A DNA stretch of 64,000 nt. It comes from a virus. The notes under the pieces were generated by a model, which searched no databases, had not been told where the DNA came from, and saw only the letters and a list, made by a program, of their open reading frames with translations. Shown here piece by piece: positions 7,566 through 18,327 of the stretch (positions are counted from its first letter, which is position 1; each line of letters begins with the position of its first letter). The stretch covers positions 1 through 64,000 of IMG/VR virus record IMGVR_UViG_3300030333_002628; one strand, given 5' to 3'. The translations under genes were made by a program, and so were the position numbers.

Positions 7566-10241
7566 ATGGCACGTATAGGCGCACCAAGGGTATTCTTTAA
7601 CGTTGTTGGTAGTTTTCAAGCAGCGAAATTGCTAGATGATGCTGCATCCCAAATGACTGTCCTTAACTCTATTTTCATGGACGGTCTCGGTGGTATAGAG
7701 GATGCAGCCGTTTCTTTAGCAGAGCAAATGGAAATGGTAGTGCAAGCCACAGTTCCTTTAAGCGCTGAAATAGAAAGAGCGACAATTGAGTTTGAGAAAT
7801 TCCTAAGTGTTGGTGATGAAGTTAGTGGTAGGCTTGCTGGCGAAATCATGGGGATTGGTGCAGAGGTTGGATTTACTGCTACCGAATCTTTAGATGCTGG
7901 TTCTAGGATGGCTCAACTTTCTGGTATATTCAATGATGAGGTTATCCCATCAGCAACAAAAATGGCCCTAGCCTTCGGTCTTATCGGTGATATGGCCCCA
8001 GAAGATGCAATGATAAAACTTATCAACTTGCAACAGCAGACCAACTTCGTATTTGAGAATACTAACAGGGCGGCCTATGACTTAATGACTACACAGCAAC
8101 AAAGATTACACGTTGAAAGGGAAATGGCAAGGGTTATCAACCAACTTAACTCGGTTGAGGACAAATCGGCTGCAACGATGAGTAAGATTATCCGTGTAAT
8201 GAATGAGTTTGCATCGCAAGCAAGACTAACTGGAGAAGAAATATCCTTTATGGCTGCTATGTCTGCTACACTAATTGAGGCTGGTGAAGAGCAGGGTAAA
8301 GCAGGTAGAGCGCTTAGAATGATTTATGCACGTTTGGGTGCAGACACCAACGGGGCAGCCACAGCCCTAAATAACATAGGTATTGCTACTAAAGACTCTA
8401 CTGGCGCTCTAAGGCCACTATCAGCCATTCTTGCAGACTTAGCCCCGCAATGGGAGACTATGGGGAACGCTCAAAAGCAACAGATAGCGCAAGCAGTAGC
8501 GGGTAATCTACACTATGTCCGTTTCCTAAAATTGGCAGAAGGTTTTGGGAGAGTTACAGACCTACAAAGAGAAGCAGTCGGGCAGACTGGTGCTGTATTT
8601 AATGAGGCTGGAGAGGCTACTGGGTTCCTAAATGATATGATGGAATCTAATGCTAACCAACTTGAAAGAGCAAGAGCAGAGTTAGAGATGGCTAACGCAG
8701 AAATCGGTGATAAATTAATCCCAAATATTATTGAAGCCACGCAGTTTCAAACTCAATTCAATCTTGCTATTGCAGATACCATAGACAAAGCGGGGCCGCT
8801 TGGTGGTATTATGTCTGCTATGTTTGGCTTCCAGCAAAAGATGTCTACTACTTATGCGCCATTCTTCACTATGAACTTGAATATCAAGGCTCTGATGATT
8901 TCCCTTGCCACCATGAGGCAGATTTATAGGGCTATGGATGGAGAGATGTTGGCTAGGGATGGGGCTGAAAAAGCAGGCCACGCTAGAAGAATGAGTCAAG
9001 CAAATCAAATAAATCAGCAACATAGCAAACAAATCTTAGCGTATGAAAATGAGAAGACTGCTTTACAAGAATTAAATATTACAAGAAACATGGCTATAGG
9101 AAAAACTCGCCAGATAGGTTCTATACAAGCGCAGATAGATAAAAGAAATGTTGCTTTCTATGAGCGCAAAGCAAAGTTTGAGAAGCATGGGATAGCACTA
9201 CAAACCACTAACATAGATAAATTGAAACTTAGTAAGGCGGCTACCGGAGAACTCAAGGCTGCTATTTTGGCTCAGGCAAACGCAGAGGATGAATTGTATG
9301 CCGCCATAGAAAGACGTATAGCGCAACTACCAAGACTAATTCAGGGGGAGAAAAAGTATCAGAATACTAAGAAAGATAACGCTATTTACATTTATGATGA
9401 TGCAGATGCTATCAGAGAAAGCACAGAGAGACACGAAGAAAGAAGCATGGCTTTATCTGACGAAACCCTTGCCAATGCAGCACTTAGCAATTCATTTATG
9501 AAAGTAGGTGCTGGTGTAATGGTTACTGATATGTTAGTCATGGGTCTTAGTAGCCAAATAGATAAATTCGCTGGTAAGGGAACAGCAGCAAGAATAAGCA
9601 TGGTTCTAACTGGGGCGCAGATGGTTATCATGGCTGGTGAGACTATGATTACCGCATTTGCTATCCATGAATTGTCAAAACAACAAATAAAACAGAAGGG
9701 AACTTCAGATGCGGGGACGGTTTCTAATACTGCTTATGCTGGTAGTTTAGGTAGAGTAAGTGCTGCTGCCGCTACAGCAGGCAAAGCATTCATGCGCTGG
9801 CTTCCGATAATAGCAGCAGTCGGTCTGGTTCTCTACGCAGTCCAAAAGAGATACAAGATATTTGGTGACACAAGCAAGAAAGCCACCAAAGAAGTAGAGA
9901 ACTTAAACGATTCGATGAACGACTTAGAATCTCTGGGAACTAAGGTAAAACTCACTAGCGCTGTAGATACTGACGCTATCTCTGCCGCCGCAGGTGACAT
10001 ACAGGAGTTTGCTGGCGCAAGAGAGGAGATGTTCTTCGGCTTCAAGGCCGGACAGGTTACAGGAGATTTAGTAAAGCAAGTATCTATGGGCGGGGTAGAA
10101 AACTTCGTAGCAAACACGGAAGTCGTAATGACTAACAACTTCAATGGTATGACTACAGAAGAAGTAGCCCAACAAATACTAAATGAGATAGAGAGAGGCG
10201 CAAAGGCAAGAGATATAAATCTCTCAGGCGTAAGAATGTAG
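7566..10241 (+). CDS. Tape measure protein, 891 aa
   Basis: The N-terminal half matches the TP901-type tape measure core: FEKFLSVGDEVSGRLAGEIM, then MNEFASQARLTGEEISFMAA and AGRALRMIYARLGADTNGAA. Long helices follow (residues about 330-620), then hydrophobic segments (VGAGVMVTDMLVMGL near 650; WLPIIAAVGLVLYAV near 745). The tape measure sets tail length and is injected with the DNA; the size would fit a tail of roughly 130 nm by the usual 1.5 angstrom per residue rule. It follows the tail chaperones, as expected. Confidence 0.85.
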   Translation: MARIGAPRVFFNVVGSFQAAKLLDDAASQMTVLNSIFMDGLGGIEDAAVSLAEQMEMVVQATVPLSAEIERATIEFEKFLSVGDEVSGRLAGEIMGIGAEVGFTATESLDAGSRMAQLSGIFNDEVIPSATKMALAFGLIGDMAPEDAMIKLINLQQQTNFVFENTNRAAYDLMTTQQQRLHVEREMARVINQLNSVEDKSAATMSKIIRVMNEFASQARLTGEEISFMAAMSATLIEAGEEQGKAGRALRMIYARLGADTNGAATALNNIGIATKDSTGALRPLSAILADLAPQWETMGNAQKQQIAQAVAGNLHYVRFLKLAEGFGRVTDLQREAVGQTGAVFNEAGEATGFLNDMMESNANQLERARAELEMANAEIGDKLIPNIIEATQFQTQFNLAIADTIDKAGPLGGIMSAMFGFQQKMSTTYAPFFTMNLNIKALMISLATMRQIYRAMDGEMLARDGAEKAGHARRMSQANQINQQHSKQILAYENEKTALQELNITRNMAIGKTRQIGSIQAQIDKRNVAFYERKAKFEKHGIALQTTNIDKLKLSKAATGELKAAILAQANAEDELYAAIERRIAQLPRLIQGEKKYQNTKKDNAIYIYDDADAIRESTERHEERSMALSDETLANAALSNSFMKVGAGVMVTDMLVMGLSSQIDKFAGKGTAARISMVLTGAQMVIMAGETMITAFAIHELSKQQIKQKGTSDAGTVSNTAYAGSLGRVSAAAATAGKAFMRWLPIIAAVGLVLYAVQKRYKIFGDTSKKATKEVENLNDSMNDLESLGTKVKLTSAVDTDAISAAAGDIQEFAGAREEMFFGFKAGQVTGDLVKQVSMGGVENFVANTEVVMTNNFNGMTTEEVAQQILNEIERGAKARDINLSGVRM

Positions 10242-10248
10242 TGATAAA

Positions 10249-13200
10249 ATGCGTAAATTTGATACTAAATATGGGGTATGGCTTGCGGGCTATTACGATG
10301 ATTTTACAGGGGCTAGAGCAATCGCTAATGACTTTAATCAACCCAGCGTAAACGATGATTACAATCATTCACTTTCACATCACGGTAATGCCTTAAATGG
10401 TGAAGCCACTTTAAATCCCCGTTTTAGGTGGGCGTTTGTTGATAGAAAGAGGACTTCTGGTAGTAACTTCTTCTCACAAGCAACTAATAAATTCCTAAAG
10501 AATAACGGTTCTTTTGAATGGTTGGGCTTTGATGGAATAAGAATGAAGCCCTCTACTTGGCATGGTAGAGCGCAATTACAATACCCAGATGGAAACACTA
10601 ACGCTAACAGGTATCAATTCGATGGAGATAATACAGAAAAAAGTTACCAGATGTTTACTAATGGATATAAAACTTCTGACTTTTACCTGATACCTACTGG
10701 TAATATGGATGCTTCATTTGCTAGAACTGCAATTAAAAATTATTCTACAACTAATATGGGAACTTTCAAAGCAGGTCATCCTACTACTACTAAAGCCCCA
10801 ACTGATGGTTTTATGAGAACAGCACACTTAACTGGTGTTTGGATGGGAGAAGCATTAGATGTTAGTAACACTACTAATGACACACCATTGAATCTTTTTG
10901 CGCCCCTGAAGTCTGCTAGTGGAAAACCCTTTTTATGTATCAGAAGTATGTGTGCGCAAAATAGTGACATAGGTAACGTTCCCACTATTTACTATGAAGG
11001 TTCTCTGAATAGCGCATCTGATAATGATGTTTTTAGCACCAGAGTAGCAGTTAGGTCTCATAGGGGGACTAACAGAGTTTCAAGCCTTGCGTCATTAAAT
11101 GGAGATGGTAAAGGAGTAGAGTGGCCCACATTACAATTCCACATAGGTTACAGTAAACCTACTACAAATCTAACTAATAATAGAAGAATAAATAAGAATG
11201 GATTTGAAGGCACACCTGCTATAAATTATACTATAGATTTCTATAATCATTCCTTGTTTACTTACGATGCTTACGGTGCAGAATACGTGGGCGGTGTGAA
11301 ACAAACCTATGTAAATGACGACTCTTGGTTGGATATAGATTTCGTTATTAACTATACTACTGGTAAGTATAGAGTTTTTATTAATGGTAAAGAAGATACT
11401 ACGCATGGTGGAACTGGTTTTAATCTTGCTGGTAGTCCTACTGCCGCCAATATGTATGGTTGGGAAATGACACTTAAACCAAGAAATTTTACTGCTGAGG
11501 AAACTGGAGGTAACGCACATACTCCAGTAAATAACATACAATACTTAATGATAGATAGAGTGGGTCTTTTCCATTATATCTCAGATGCTTTGCATTTCTC
11601 TTCCGATGAAACCCCACTTAAACAACTACAGATAGATATGAATGCTGGTGGTTTGTCTAACGGAAGTATTACTCTATATGATGACCCAGCCTATGAAGAG
11701 GGAACTAATAACTATGGTTTATTAGATTCAAGTTATCATCATAAATTAACAAATATAGTAAAAAATTCAAACGATTGGAATATCCTGATATTTGGTAACG
11801 AAGATGTGAATAGAAGAGATAGACCTATTTTCAAAGGTTTGATTAGTAATTATCAAATCAAGCAACAAAGAAATACAAGACAAATAAAAATTGATTTCGA
11901 TGAGCCTTCTGCTTACCTAGAAACACAACTACCCCTTTGGGAAGTGGGGCAAAAGGCCGTAACTGATGATAGCGATTCTACTCCTTATTGGTTGTTTGAT
12001 GCACAGGGCTTTAAACATTTGATGAATTTAGGGGAGAGTAAACTAAAACTACTAAACCCAACGTTAGGGTTTGATGTTGATGATGGCTATACCGAAAGAA
12101 GCGACCAAAGAATGCAGTTAAATAGTTCACACCCAATACAGATGTATAATAATGAAGACGAGTTTGGGCCAAATGACTTAGAAATATACTACGAAGGCGC
12201 AAGAATAAAGGGTATTTTTGAAGAGACGATTAGTAGCACTACCTATACTGTAATTAAACTGGGAGGTAATCACGGTTTAAGTTCCGGTGATAGTATAACA
12301 ATTACAGGAAGTATGAATTATGATGGGACATATACTACTGCGGCCAATACTTCTGGTAACAAATTATACTTTGCTCAAGGAGATATGCCTTATGTCCCAG
12401 ATGCACCAAAAATATTCTATGGTGGTAGGCACGTGGGCGCTAAACTTACATACGATAACTGGGTTCCTCCTAATGGTAGCGCACTTGAAACATGGGGCTG
12501 GCCTCTACCATACCCTAATCTAACAGAGGCGCAATGGAATCATGGGGTATTTCTAAAGTTATTTGTTGATGCAGACCCCGGATTAAAAGCCGGAGATATA
12601 TTAACAATTAATAAAAACGACCAAGGAAATTGGTATGATGGTGAAACCATAGAGGTTACAAGTGTAGAGGGGCCATTTAGACAGTATATGCCTTCGGCAA
12701 CCGCAATTTATCCTTTCCAATTAAATAAGGGATTATACGATACTCTTGCTAAAATGTGGATAATTAATACAAACTATAGATTACCATATCTCAGTAACAG
12801 TAGTTCTCTGACGACTGGTGAACTAGGAGTCTATTGTAAAGGTGTAGTATTTAATGGTAATACGACACAAAACGAGCCAGAAGTTACAAACGCTAGTGTA
12901 AATCTTATCTCATCAGGGGTTAGAGAAGGTTGGAGGATTGAAAACATAGATGGTGTTTCTAATGGCCTACCAGAAGAAGGAGACCCCTGGGTAATTACAG
13001 ACGTTGCCGCAAACACCTTAGAATACGATAATTTTAATTGGGCAAACACTACTGGGCAACAGCATTTCGTTCAGGGAGACGGGGCGCTGCTGTATTGGGA
13101 TGGTAGCGCTACCGTTGATAATAGAATAAGATACTGTAGTGATACCAAAGGAGTAGTAACTTCCTCTTCTTTCCCACAGGGCTTTAAACATAAAGCACTT

Positions 13201-16200
13201 CACGCAAAATGGATGCGAGACTTGCCTCTCTCTTTGTGGTTCAAATATCATTTTGGTAGCATTCAAAACGTCCCAATATCTACAGGTCATCTAATATCAG
13301 CAGTAACACCTTCCTCTACAGAAGTTAGAATTACGTCAGAAATGTATTGGCAATTGAAAAACGCCGGGGAAGAAAGTGGTATAGGCGAGTTAGTAAGTGC
13401 CTCATCTAGCGGGGATAAAGTTTCTCATTTCATATACAGGGGATTGAAATTTGCCTCTCCATTATCTACAGATAATAGATATTATTTGACAGGGGTTAAA
13501 TTTATTAGCAAGGATTTTGCGGGTGGTGCTGCAACTAAAGTAAATATATGCAGAATTTATAATGATTACAAACACCTATGGATTCTCTGGGCAGATATGA
13601 GAAATAACGGGGATGCTGATGCAGACGGAGGGTATAGAAAAGATAGTTTTGGACTTAAATACCCCACCACAGAAAACTATGATGTTTCTTTATTCTTTAC
13701 AGATAGTGTAACAGAACAAGGAAAACCAACAAAGTTTACTGATTTGAAAATAGGAGAAGATATAGATATTTGGGAAGTAGATGCCACTAATGACCCCTCT
13801 ACTGGTGTTGCTTTCTCCAAACCCATAGATTATGACAATTCTCTTCTTGTAGAGCATGGTAAGGGAACTGATGATATAGATAACAACGGTGGTTTTACTA
13901 GAATAACTAAGAACGGTCACGGTCTATCTCAAGGAGATTATGTATACGTCTGGGATATAAAAGAGGGCGGAAGCCTAGACACTAGTGGGCGATACAAGGT
14001 AACTAATGTAAGTGGAGACGCATTTACCATTGGTCTTGCTTGGGGATTAGGGCAGAATGGGACTACTTTTGGTAATGATATTTACCCTTCAATTTGGTTT
14101 GCTAAAACCGTTGGCTCGTCAATAGCAGATGCTAAATACCAAGATTGGGAAAACAAGGGTGGTGCGTTTGTAATAATAGACTCTTCTAAATTCTTTAACC
14201 TAAACACTATCGCAAACGGCGGTAGGACTGGGCAAGACGCGGGTGGGCAAACAAGATTAGAAGAGTTTGTAGCATCTACCAGAGGACACCCAGCGCTTAT
14301 TGATAATTACTACCAAGAGGCAATAAGTCACGGAAAAAATGTAGAGGGGCTTTTTGATACTCACCCTAATTCAGATAAACTACTTTTCGACTCTACTTAT
14401 TTAACTTCTAATGTAGGGATGAGACATTCTGCTATATTTGTAAATGATGTATCTCAATTTCCTGAAACTGGAATGGGTAAATTAAATGTTATTAAAAATA
14501 CTGGTGGCACTAGGGTAGATGACTCCATAAAATATTATGTGGTTTGGGGAGGGAAACATTCTACTAAATTACAAGGAACTGTGACTGGGTTTAACGCAGC
14601 CTTTGGGTCTACAAGCCCTACTATAGAAATCATAGATATAAATACTGATGTAACTCCAGTAAAAAACGGAATGATAGTAACGCATGACAAAAATGGTAGG
14701 AAATACAGAGTTATTAATAATGGGACTGCTGCTGGTGGTGGTTCAGGCTCTAACGTATTTACATTACACCCTTACGATTTAGATGATAATTTACGCATTA
14801 ACAGCGCTAATGATACCGCATGGCAAGTAGGGGACAGTTACACAGTCGATACTCAACTATACAAGACCATGATTATTTCTCCTTCGGAAGTGTTTTTGAG
14901 ACCGGAAAGCATTTTTTATGAGGCAGGTTATGGTAGAGCAACAGGAGAGTTAATTTTTGATAACGCACCCACTACTTCTTCTTCTACTACTGATATAAGC
15001 ACTACTAACGGGGCTACAATAACAATTAGGTCATGGTTTAAAAACCCAAAACCTTGGCCGACAGAAGACAGCCCTAGAAATGTAAGAATGGGAGAACCTA
15101 TAACATACATCTTTAGAAGCGGGCTAGGTGCATTCGGCCAAACTACCACTACAGAAAACTTTAACGGGGCTATACACAGTAGCCTAGACATTACTGACGC
15201 TTCTGATTTCCCAAATACTGGTAAGGCTTGGTTATATTTTAGTGGTGATAACTATAATGATGGTGGGTGGAAACTAATTACTTATACTGGTAAATCGGGC
15301 AATAAACTAACTGGCATTACTGGAACATATTTTACTTATCCTTCTGGAACTTCGATTCATGCCAGCAGAAAAGACCCTACACACCCACAGTATGTCAGGG
15401 TTAATGGAACAGGAAATACAACCGCTATAGCGACAGATTTAATGGCTGCAATAAACAGCGTAGACGGTAATAATGATGGTGTTGTTGATTCCAAAATTAG
15501 GGTAGTTCAAGATACCAATAGATTATCTTTTGAGCAAACAACAATAGGCTCTGGTGGAAATAGTGAAATTATAGTAACAAAATATGGCAACCAATCAGAC
15601 TTTACTTCACAGAGGGGTATGCAAGGTGGGGCAGATTTAGAATCAATAGCAACTATACAGAATGAATCTACTTTACCAAGAGAACTAAGTAGACTATACG
15701 AGTTACACATTAGTAACGACAGGTCTTACAACGTTCCCATAGACCTAAGCCAAGATTCTGCGGTGATTAGTAATTCACTTTCTCCTCAATATGCTCTGCG
15801 AATGATGATGCAGATAGAAGGAAGCGTTAGGAATAAAAACGCTGGAACTTATTTCGACAACGATAAATTTAGAACTTTATGGCAAGCAGCGTCAATGAAT
15901 ACTTGGCTTCCCCCAACTAATATCAACGTCCCTATGGATATTAACAACGTTCCCATTACTACTATGATGGCTTACGATGGTGGCGCTACTAATAAAAATG
16001 ATTTTGGCTCTACTGTAGACAGTAGAAATAAAACTCTAGGTGCAACTATAGCAGCAGTCAAAAAGACTAGCGGTTACAGCGATGAAGGAAACTATATGCC
16101 TTTCACAAAAGTTATGGGTCGGGATGGGAGATTAGATTTTAGACCTAAGTTCAATAGTGGTATAGCATTAGATAGAACAAGCGTTAGACTAAGTAATATT

Positions 16201-18327
16201 GAAGGTGGAGTAGTCTCTAAGATAAGTAATGTAAGAGTTTACTATGATGATGGTGCTTCCTTTGTGGATTACCCCTCTACTAGTGTGCAAGATACTAGTA
16301 AGTGGAAAGTATTTCAATATCCAAAAATCAAGAGTTCTTTAGAGGCACTAAAATTAGCAAAGAGACAATATTCTACACTAAAGGATTCCCCACTACAAAT
16401 AAAATTATCACCTATTCTACAAGGTAATGTAGATAGAATGATGTTACAAAGTGGAAGGTTTGGGTATATCGCAGACCCCTATAGAATAAGTCAAATTGCT
16501 GATGGTGCGACTGGTGCTAATGAAGGAGTTCAGTATTGGAGTAGGGTTGGAACTGGAGGGTGCTTATTCCCCGGACAAGTAAACGCTATGGATGGAAATT
16601 TAGGAAAGCAAACTACCCTTGCAGGGTCAAAGAATAGACAAGGACGAAGCGACCAAAAACACGCAACTAATGATTTAGATTACTTTAGTCAATATTTTTA
16701 CTATGGGGCTAACAGCCTAGCGTATGCAGCACAGGTAGTTCATATACCTAATAATACACCGTTTGTTAGTAACACAAGTGGTAATGAGTTAAGAGTTTTT
16801 ATCTCCCTAAAGAATGGGCAAACTGGGTCAGATATAGATACTGCTAAGTTTGTAGTCTGGTTAGTGGATTATAATTTTACTGATAACCACCTAAAGAACG
16901 TAGATAGTGTGGCGGGACACTCCAGCAAAAACATATACGGTAGCGGTTTTTATGAGATTCCAATACCAGATTCTTATGATGGTGGGGGAGGCAATAATAA
17001 AATTGTTTTATCTGTTAACGTAGAATATCTAAAGAGTCTTCTACGACATAGGTGTGGAGAAGGAACTACGCACTTGTTGAAAAACGCACACGTTTTAGAA
17101 GATGGTAGTAGCACCACAGCCTTAAGTAGTATTTCTACCCATGCGGACGCAAGCACTTCCATCTTCCCTCTAGGCGGAAGGCAATGGTCTACTGTTCTAC
17201 CCAACAAAGGATTTTTCCAACAAAGAACCTCTTGGTATGCACCAAGAATAAATGTTACCAGAGATATGTCTTATTGGCCCGGCACTTACATTACCTATAC
17301 AGACAAAGGTATTGACTTGGATAATGAAGTTTTGACTATACAGGAAATTAGATGGCAATTTGACAATCAACAGAAAGAAAAACTTGCTATGACTCTTGAG
17401 AGGGATATTAGTTTTGCATCCCAAAGTGTTAGTGCCTATCTATTCCCTTCGTTCCCACATAATACTCCAGTAACCCACGATTCCCCTACTGAGTATGTTC
17501 CTCCTTCCTTCCCTCAAACTGTAGGTTCTGGGACGCAGACAATTGATTCAGATGATTGGATTGCACAAAATCCAGCAGACCAAGGAAATCAAACAGGTAT
17601 CTATGATAACACAGGCAATGCCTTTACTGAGTATAGACAAAGCCAATCTACTTTTAACCAGATAGGTAGCGGTGCTTGGGCAGACATTAGAGGCTTTGGC
17701 TCTATGACTCAAGACCTCATGGGTTCAAGGGGTCAGTTTGGAATTTTGGGACAAGAAAGACCCCCTAAAATATCTGCTAGTGTGCGTGGTATAGATGTTG
17801 AACTAGAATTTACCCCATCAGAAGGAACAGTTACTAAAGCAAAAGAGGGCTATGCTTTCCCCGGTAATACTCTACCGGGTGGGGAGACAGGCTACGTTGC
17901 TAAGAATTCTATGGAAGCAGAGTTTTCTGTGCCTAAAGATATTTTATCAGACCAGATGGAAATTTCTGCGGCAATCTCTCATGGTGAGGGAGACCTCTCC
18001 ATAGAAAGAAGTAACAATCTACTTGGAAGAGAATCGAAAGCACTAATGACTACCAAGATAGAAAACATTACTAAAGGAACTACTTTTTCTTCGGAGACTC
18101 AAGTGAATAAAGGAATGAGTAATGCTAGAACATATCTTTTCCCAACGCAAAGAGTTACGGGTATGTCTGCTGGAGATAGAATAAGAGTAACTATAACACG
18201 TGACCCAAATAACTCTAGTGATACATCTAACTATTCAGCAGTCACACTACATGGAATAAATGTTGGTCTACAGAGAGCGAACAACACCAGTTTTGGGACT
18301 ACGAGTTCTCTTACTCCTTATGAGTGA
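10249..18327 (+). CDS. Giant tail tip / baseplate hub and fibre-like protein, 2692 aa
   Basis: One uninterrupted frame of 8 kb. Residues about 250-440 look like a LamG-type beta-sandwich (WLDIDFVINYTTGKYRVFIN). A hub-like segment follows (FKGLISNYQIKQQRNTRQIK, DEPSAYLETQLPLWEVGQ), then a long Asp/Asn/Gly-rich beta region. Near residue 2000 is another hub-type region (MGRDGRLDFRPKFNSG, SLEALKLAKRQYSTLKDSP), and near 2380 a domain with LTIQEIRWQFDNQQKEKLAM. The position directly after the tape measure is where siphoviruses encode distal tail and hub proteins. Several usual proteins appear merged. It ends inside the 3' end of the opposing ERCC4 gene. Confidence 0.65.
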   Translation: MRKFDTKYGVWLAGYYDDFTGARAIANDFNQPSVNDDYNHSLSHHGNALNGEATLNPRFRWAFVDRKRTSGSNFFSQATNKFLKNNGSFEWLGFDGIRMKPSTWHGRAQLQYPDGNTNANRYQFDGDNTEKSYQMFTNGYKTSDFYLIPTGNMDASFARTAIKNYSTTNMGTFKAGHPTTTKAPTDGFMRTAHLTGVWMGEALDVSNTTNDTPLNLFAPLKSASGKPFLCIRSMCAQNSDIGNVPTIYYEGSLNSASDNDVFSTRVAVRSHRGTNRVSSLASLNGDGKGVEWPTLQFHIGYSKPTTNLTNNRRINKNGFEGTPAINYTIDFYNHSLFTYDAYGAEYVGGVKQTYVNDDSWLDIDFVINYTTGKYRVFINGKEDTTHGGTGFNLAGSPTAANMYGWEMTLKPRNFTAEETGGNAHTPVNNIQYLMIDRVGLFHYISDALHFSSDETPLKQLQIDMNAGGLSNGSITLYDDPAYEEGTNNYGLLDSSYHHKLTNIVKNSNDWNILIFGNEDVNRRDRPIFKGLISNYQIKQQRNTRQIKIDFDEPSAYLETQLPLWEVGQKAVTDDSDSTPYWLFDAQGFKHLMNLGESKLKLLNPTLGFDVDDGYTERSDQRMQLNSSHPIQMYNNEDEFGPNDLEIYYEGARIKGIFEETISSTTYTVIKLGGNHGLSSGDSITITGSMNYDGTYTTAANTSGNKLYFAQGDMPYVPDAPKIFYGGRHVGAKLTYDNWVPPNGSALETWGWPLPYPNLTEAQWNHGVFLKLFVDADPGLKAGDILTINKNDQGNWYDGETIEVTSVEGPFRQYMPSATAIYPFQLNKGLYDTLAKMWIINTNYRLPYLSNSSSLTTGELGVYCKGVVFNGNTTQNEPEVTNASVNLISSGVREGWRIENIDGVSNGLPEEGDPWVITDVAANTLEYDNFNWANTTGQQHFVQGDGALLYWDGSATVDNRIRYCSDTKGVVTSSSFPQGFKHKALHAKWMRDLPLSLWFKYHFGSIQNVPISTGHLISAVTPSSTEVRITSEMYWQLKNAGEESGIGELVSASSSGDKVSHFIYRGLKFASPLSTDNRYYLTGVKFISKDFAGGAATKVNICRIYNDYKHLWILWADMRNNGDADADGGYRKDSFGLKYPTTENYDVSLFFTDSVTEQGKPTKFTDLKIGEDIDIWEVDATNDPSTGVAFSKPIDYDNSLLVEHGKGTDDIDNNGGFTRITKNGHGLSQGDYVYVWDIKEGGSLDTSGRYKVTNVSGDAFTIGLAWGLGQNGTTFGNDIYPSIWFAKTVGSSIADAKYQDWENKGGAFVIIDSSKFFNLNTIANGGRTGQDAGGQTRLEEFVASTRGHPALIDNYYQEAISHGKNVEGLFDTHPNSDKLLFDSTYLTSNVGMRHSAIFVNDVSQFPETGMGKLNVIKNTGGTRVDDSIKYYVVWGGKHSTKLQGTVTGFNAAFGSTSPTIEIIDINTDVTPVKNGMIVTHDKNGRKYRVINNGTAAGGGSGSNVFTLHPYDLDDNLRINSANDTAWQVGDSYTVDTQLYKTMIISPSEVFLRPESIFYEAGYGRATGELIFDNAPTTSSSTTDISTTNGATITIRSWFKNPKPWPTEDSPRNVRMGEPITYIFRSGLGAFGQTTTTENFNGAIHSSLDITDASDFPNTGKAWLYFSGDNYNDGGWKLITYTGKSGNKLTGITGTYFTYPSGTSIHASRKDPTHPQYVRVNGTGNTTAIATDLMAAINSVDGNNDGVVDSKIRVVQDTNRLSFEQTTIGSGGNSEIIVTKYGNQSDFTSQRGMQGGADLESIATIQNESTLPRELSRLYELHISNDRSYNVPIDLSQDSAVISNSLSPQYALRMMMQIEGSVRNKNAGTYFDNDKFRTLWQAASMNTWLPPTNINVPMDINNVPITTMMAYDGGATNKNDFGSTVDSRNKTLGATIAAVKKTSGYSDEGNYMPFTKVMGRDGRLDFRPKFNSGIALDRTSVRLSNIEGGVVSKISNVRVYYDDGASFVDYPSTSVQDTSKWKVFQYPKIKSSLEALKLAKRQYSTLKDSPLQIKLSPILQGNVDRMMLQSGRFGYIADPYRISQIADGATGANEGVQYWSRVGTGGCLFPGQVNAMDGNLGKQTTLAGSKNRQGRSDQKHATNDLDYFSQYFYYGANSLAYAAQVVHIPNNTPFVSNTSGNELRVFISLKNGQTGSDIDTAKFVVWLVDYNFTDNHLKNVDSVAGHSSKNIYGSGFYEIPIPDSYDGGGGNNKIVLSVNVEYLKSLLRHRCGEGTTHLLKNAHVLEDGSSTTALSSISTHADASTSIFPLGGRQWSTVLPNKGFFQQRTSWYAPRINVTRDMSYWPGTYITYTDKGIDLDNEVLTIQEIRWQFDNQQKEKLAMTLERDISFASQSVSAYLFPSFPHNTPVTHDSPTEYVPPSFPQTVGSGTQTIDSDDWIAQNPADQGNQTGIYDNTGNAFTEYRQSQSTFNQIGSGAWADIRGFGSMTQDLMGSRGQFGILGQERPPKISASVRGIDVELEFTPSEGTVTKAKEGYAFPGNTLPGGETGYVAKNSMEAEFSVPKDILSDQMEISAAISHGEGDLSIERSNNLLGRESKALMTTKIENITKGTTFSSETQVNKGMSNARTYLFPTQRVTGMSAGDRIRVTITRDPNNSSDTSNYSAVTLHGINVGLQRANNTSFGTTSSLTPYE

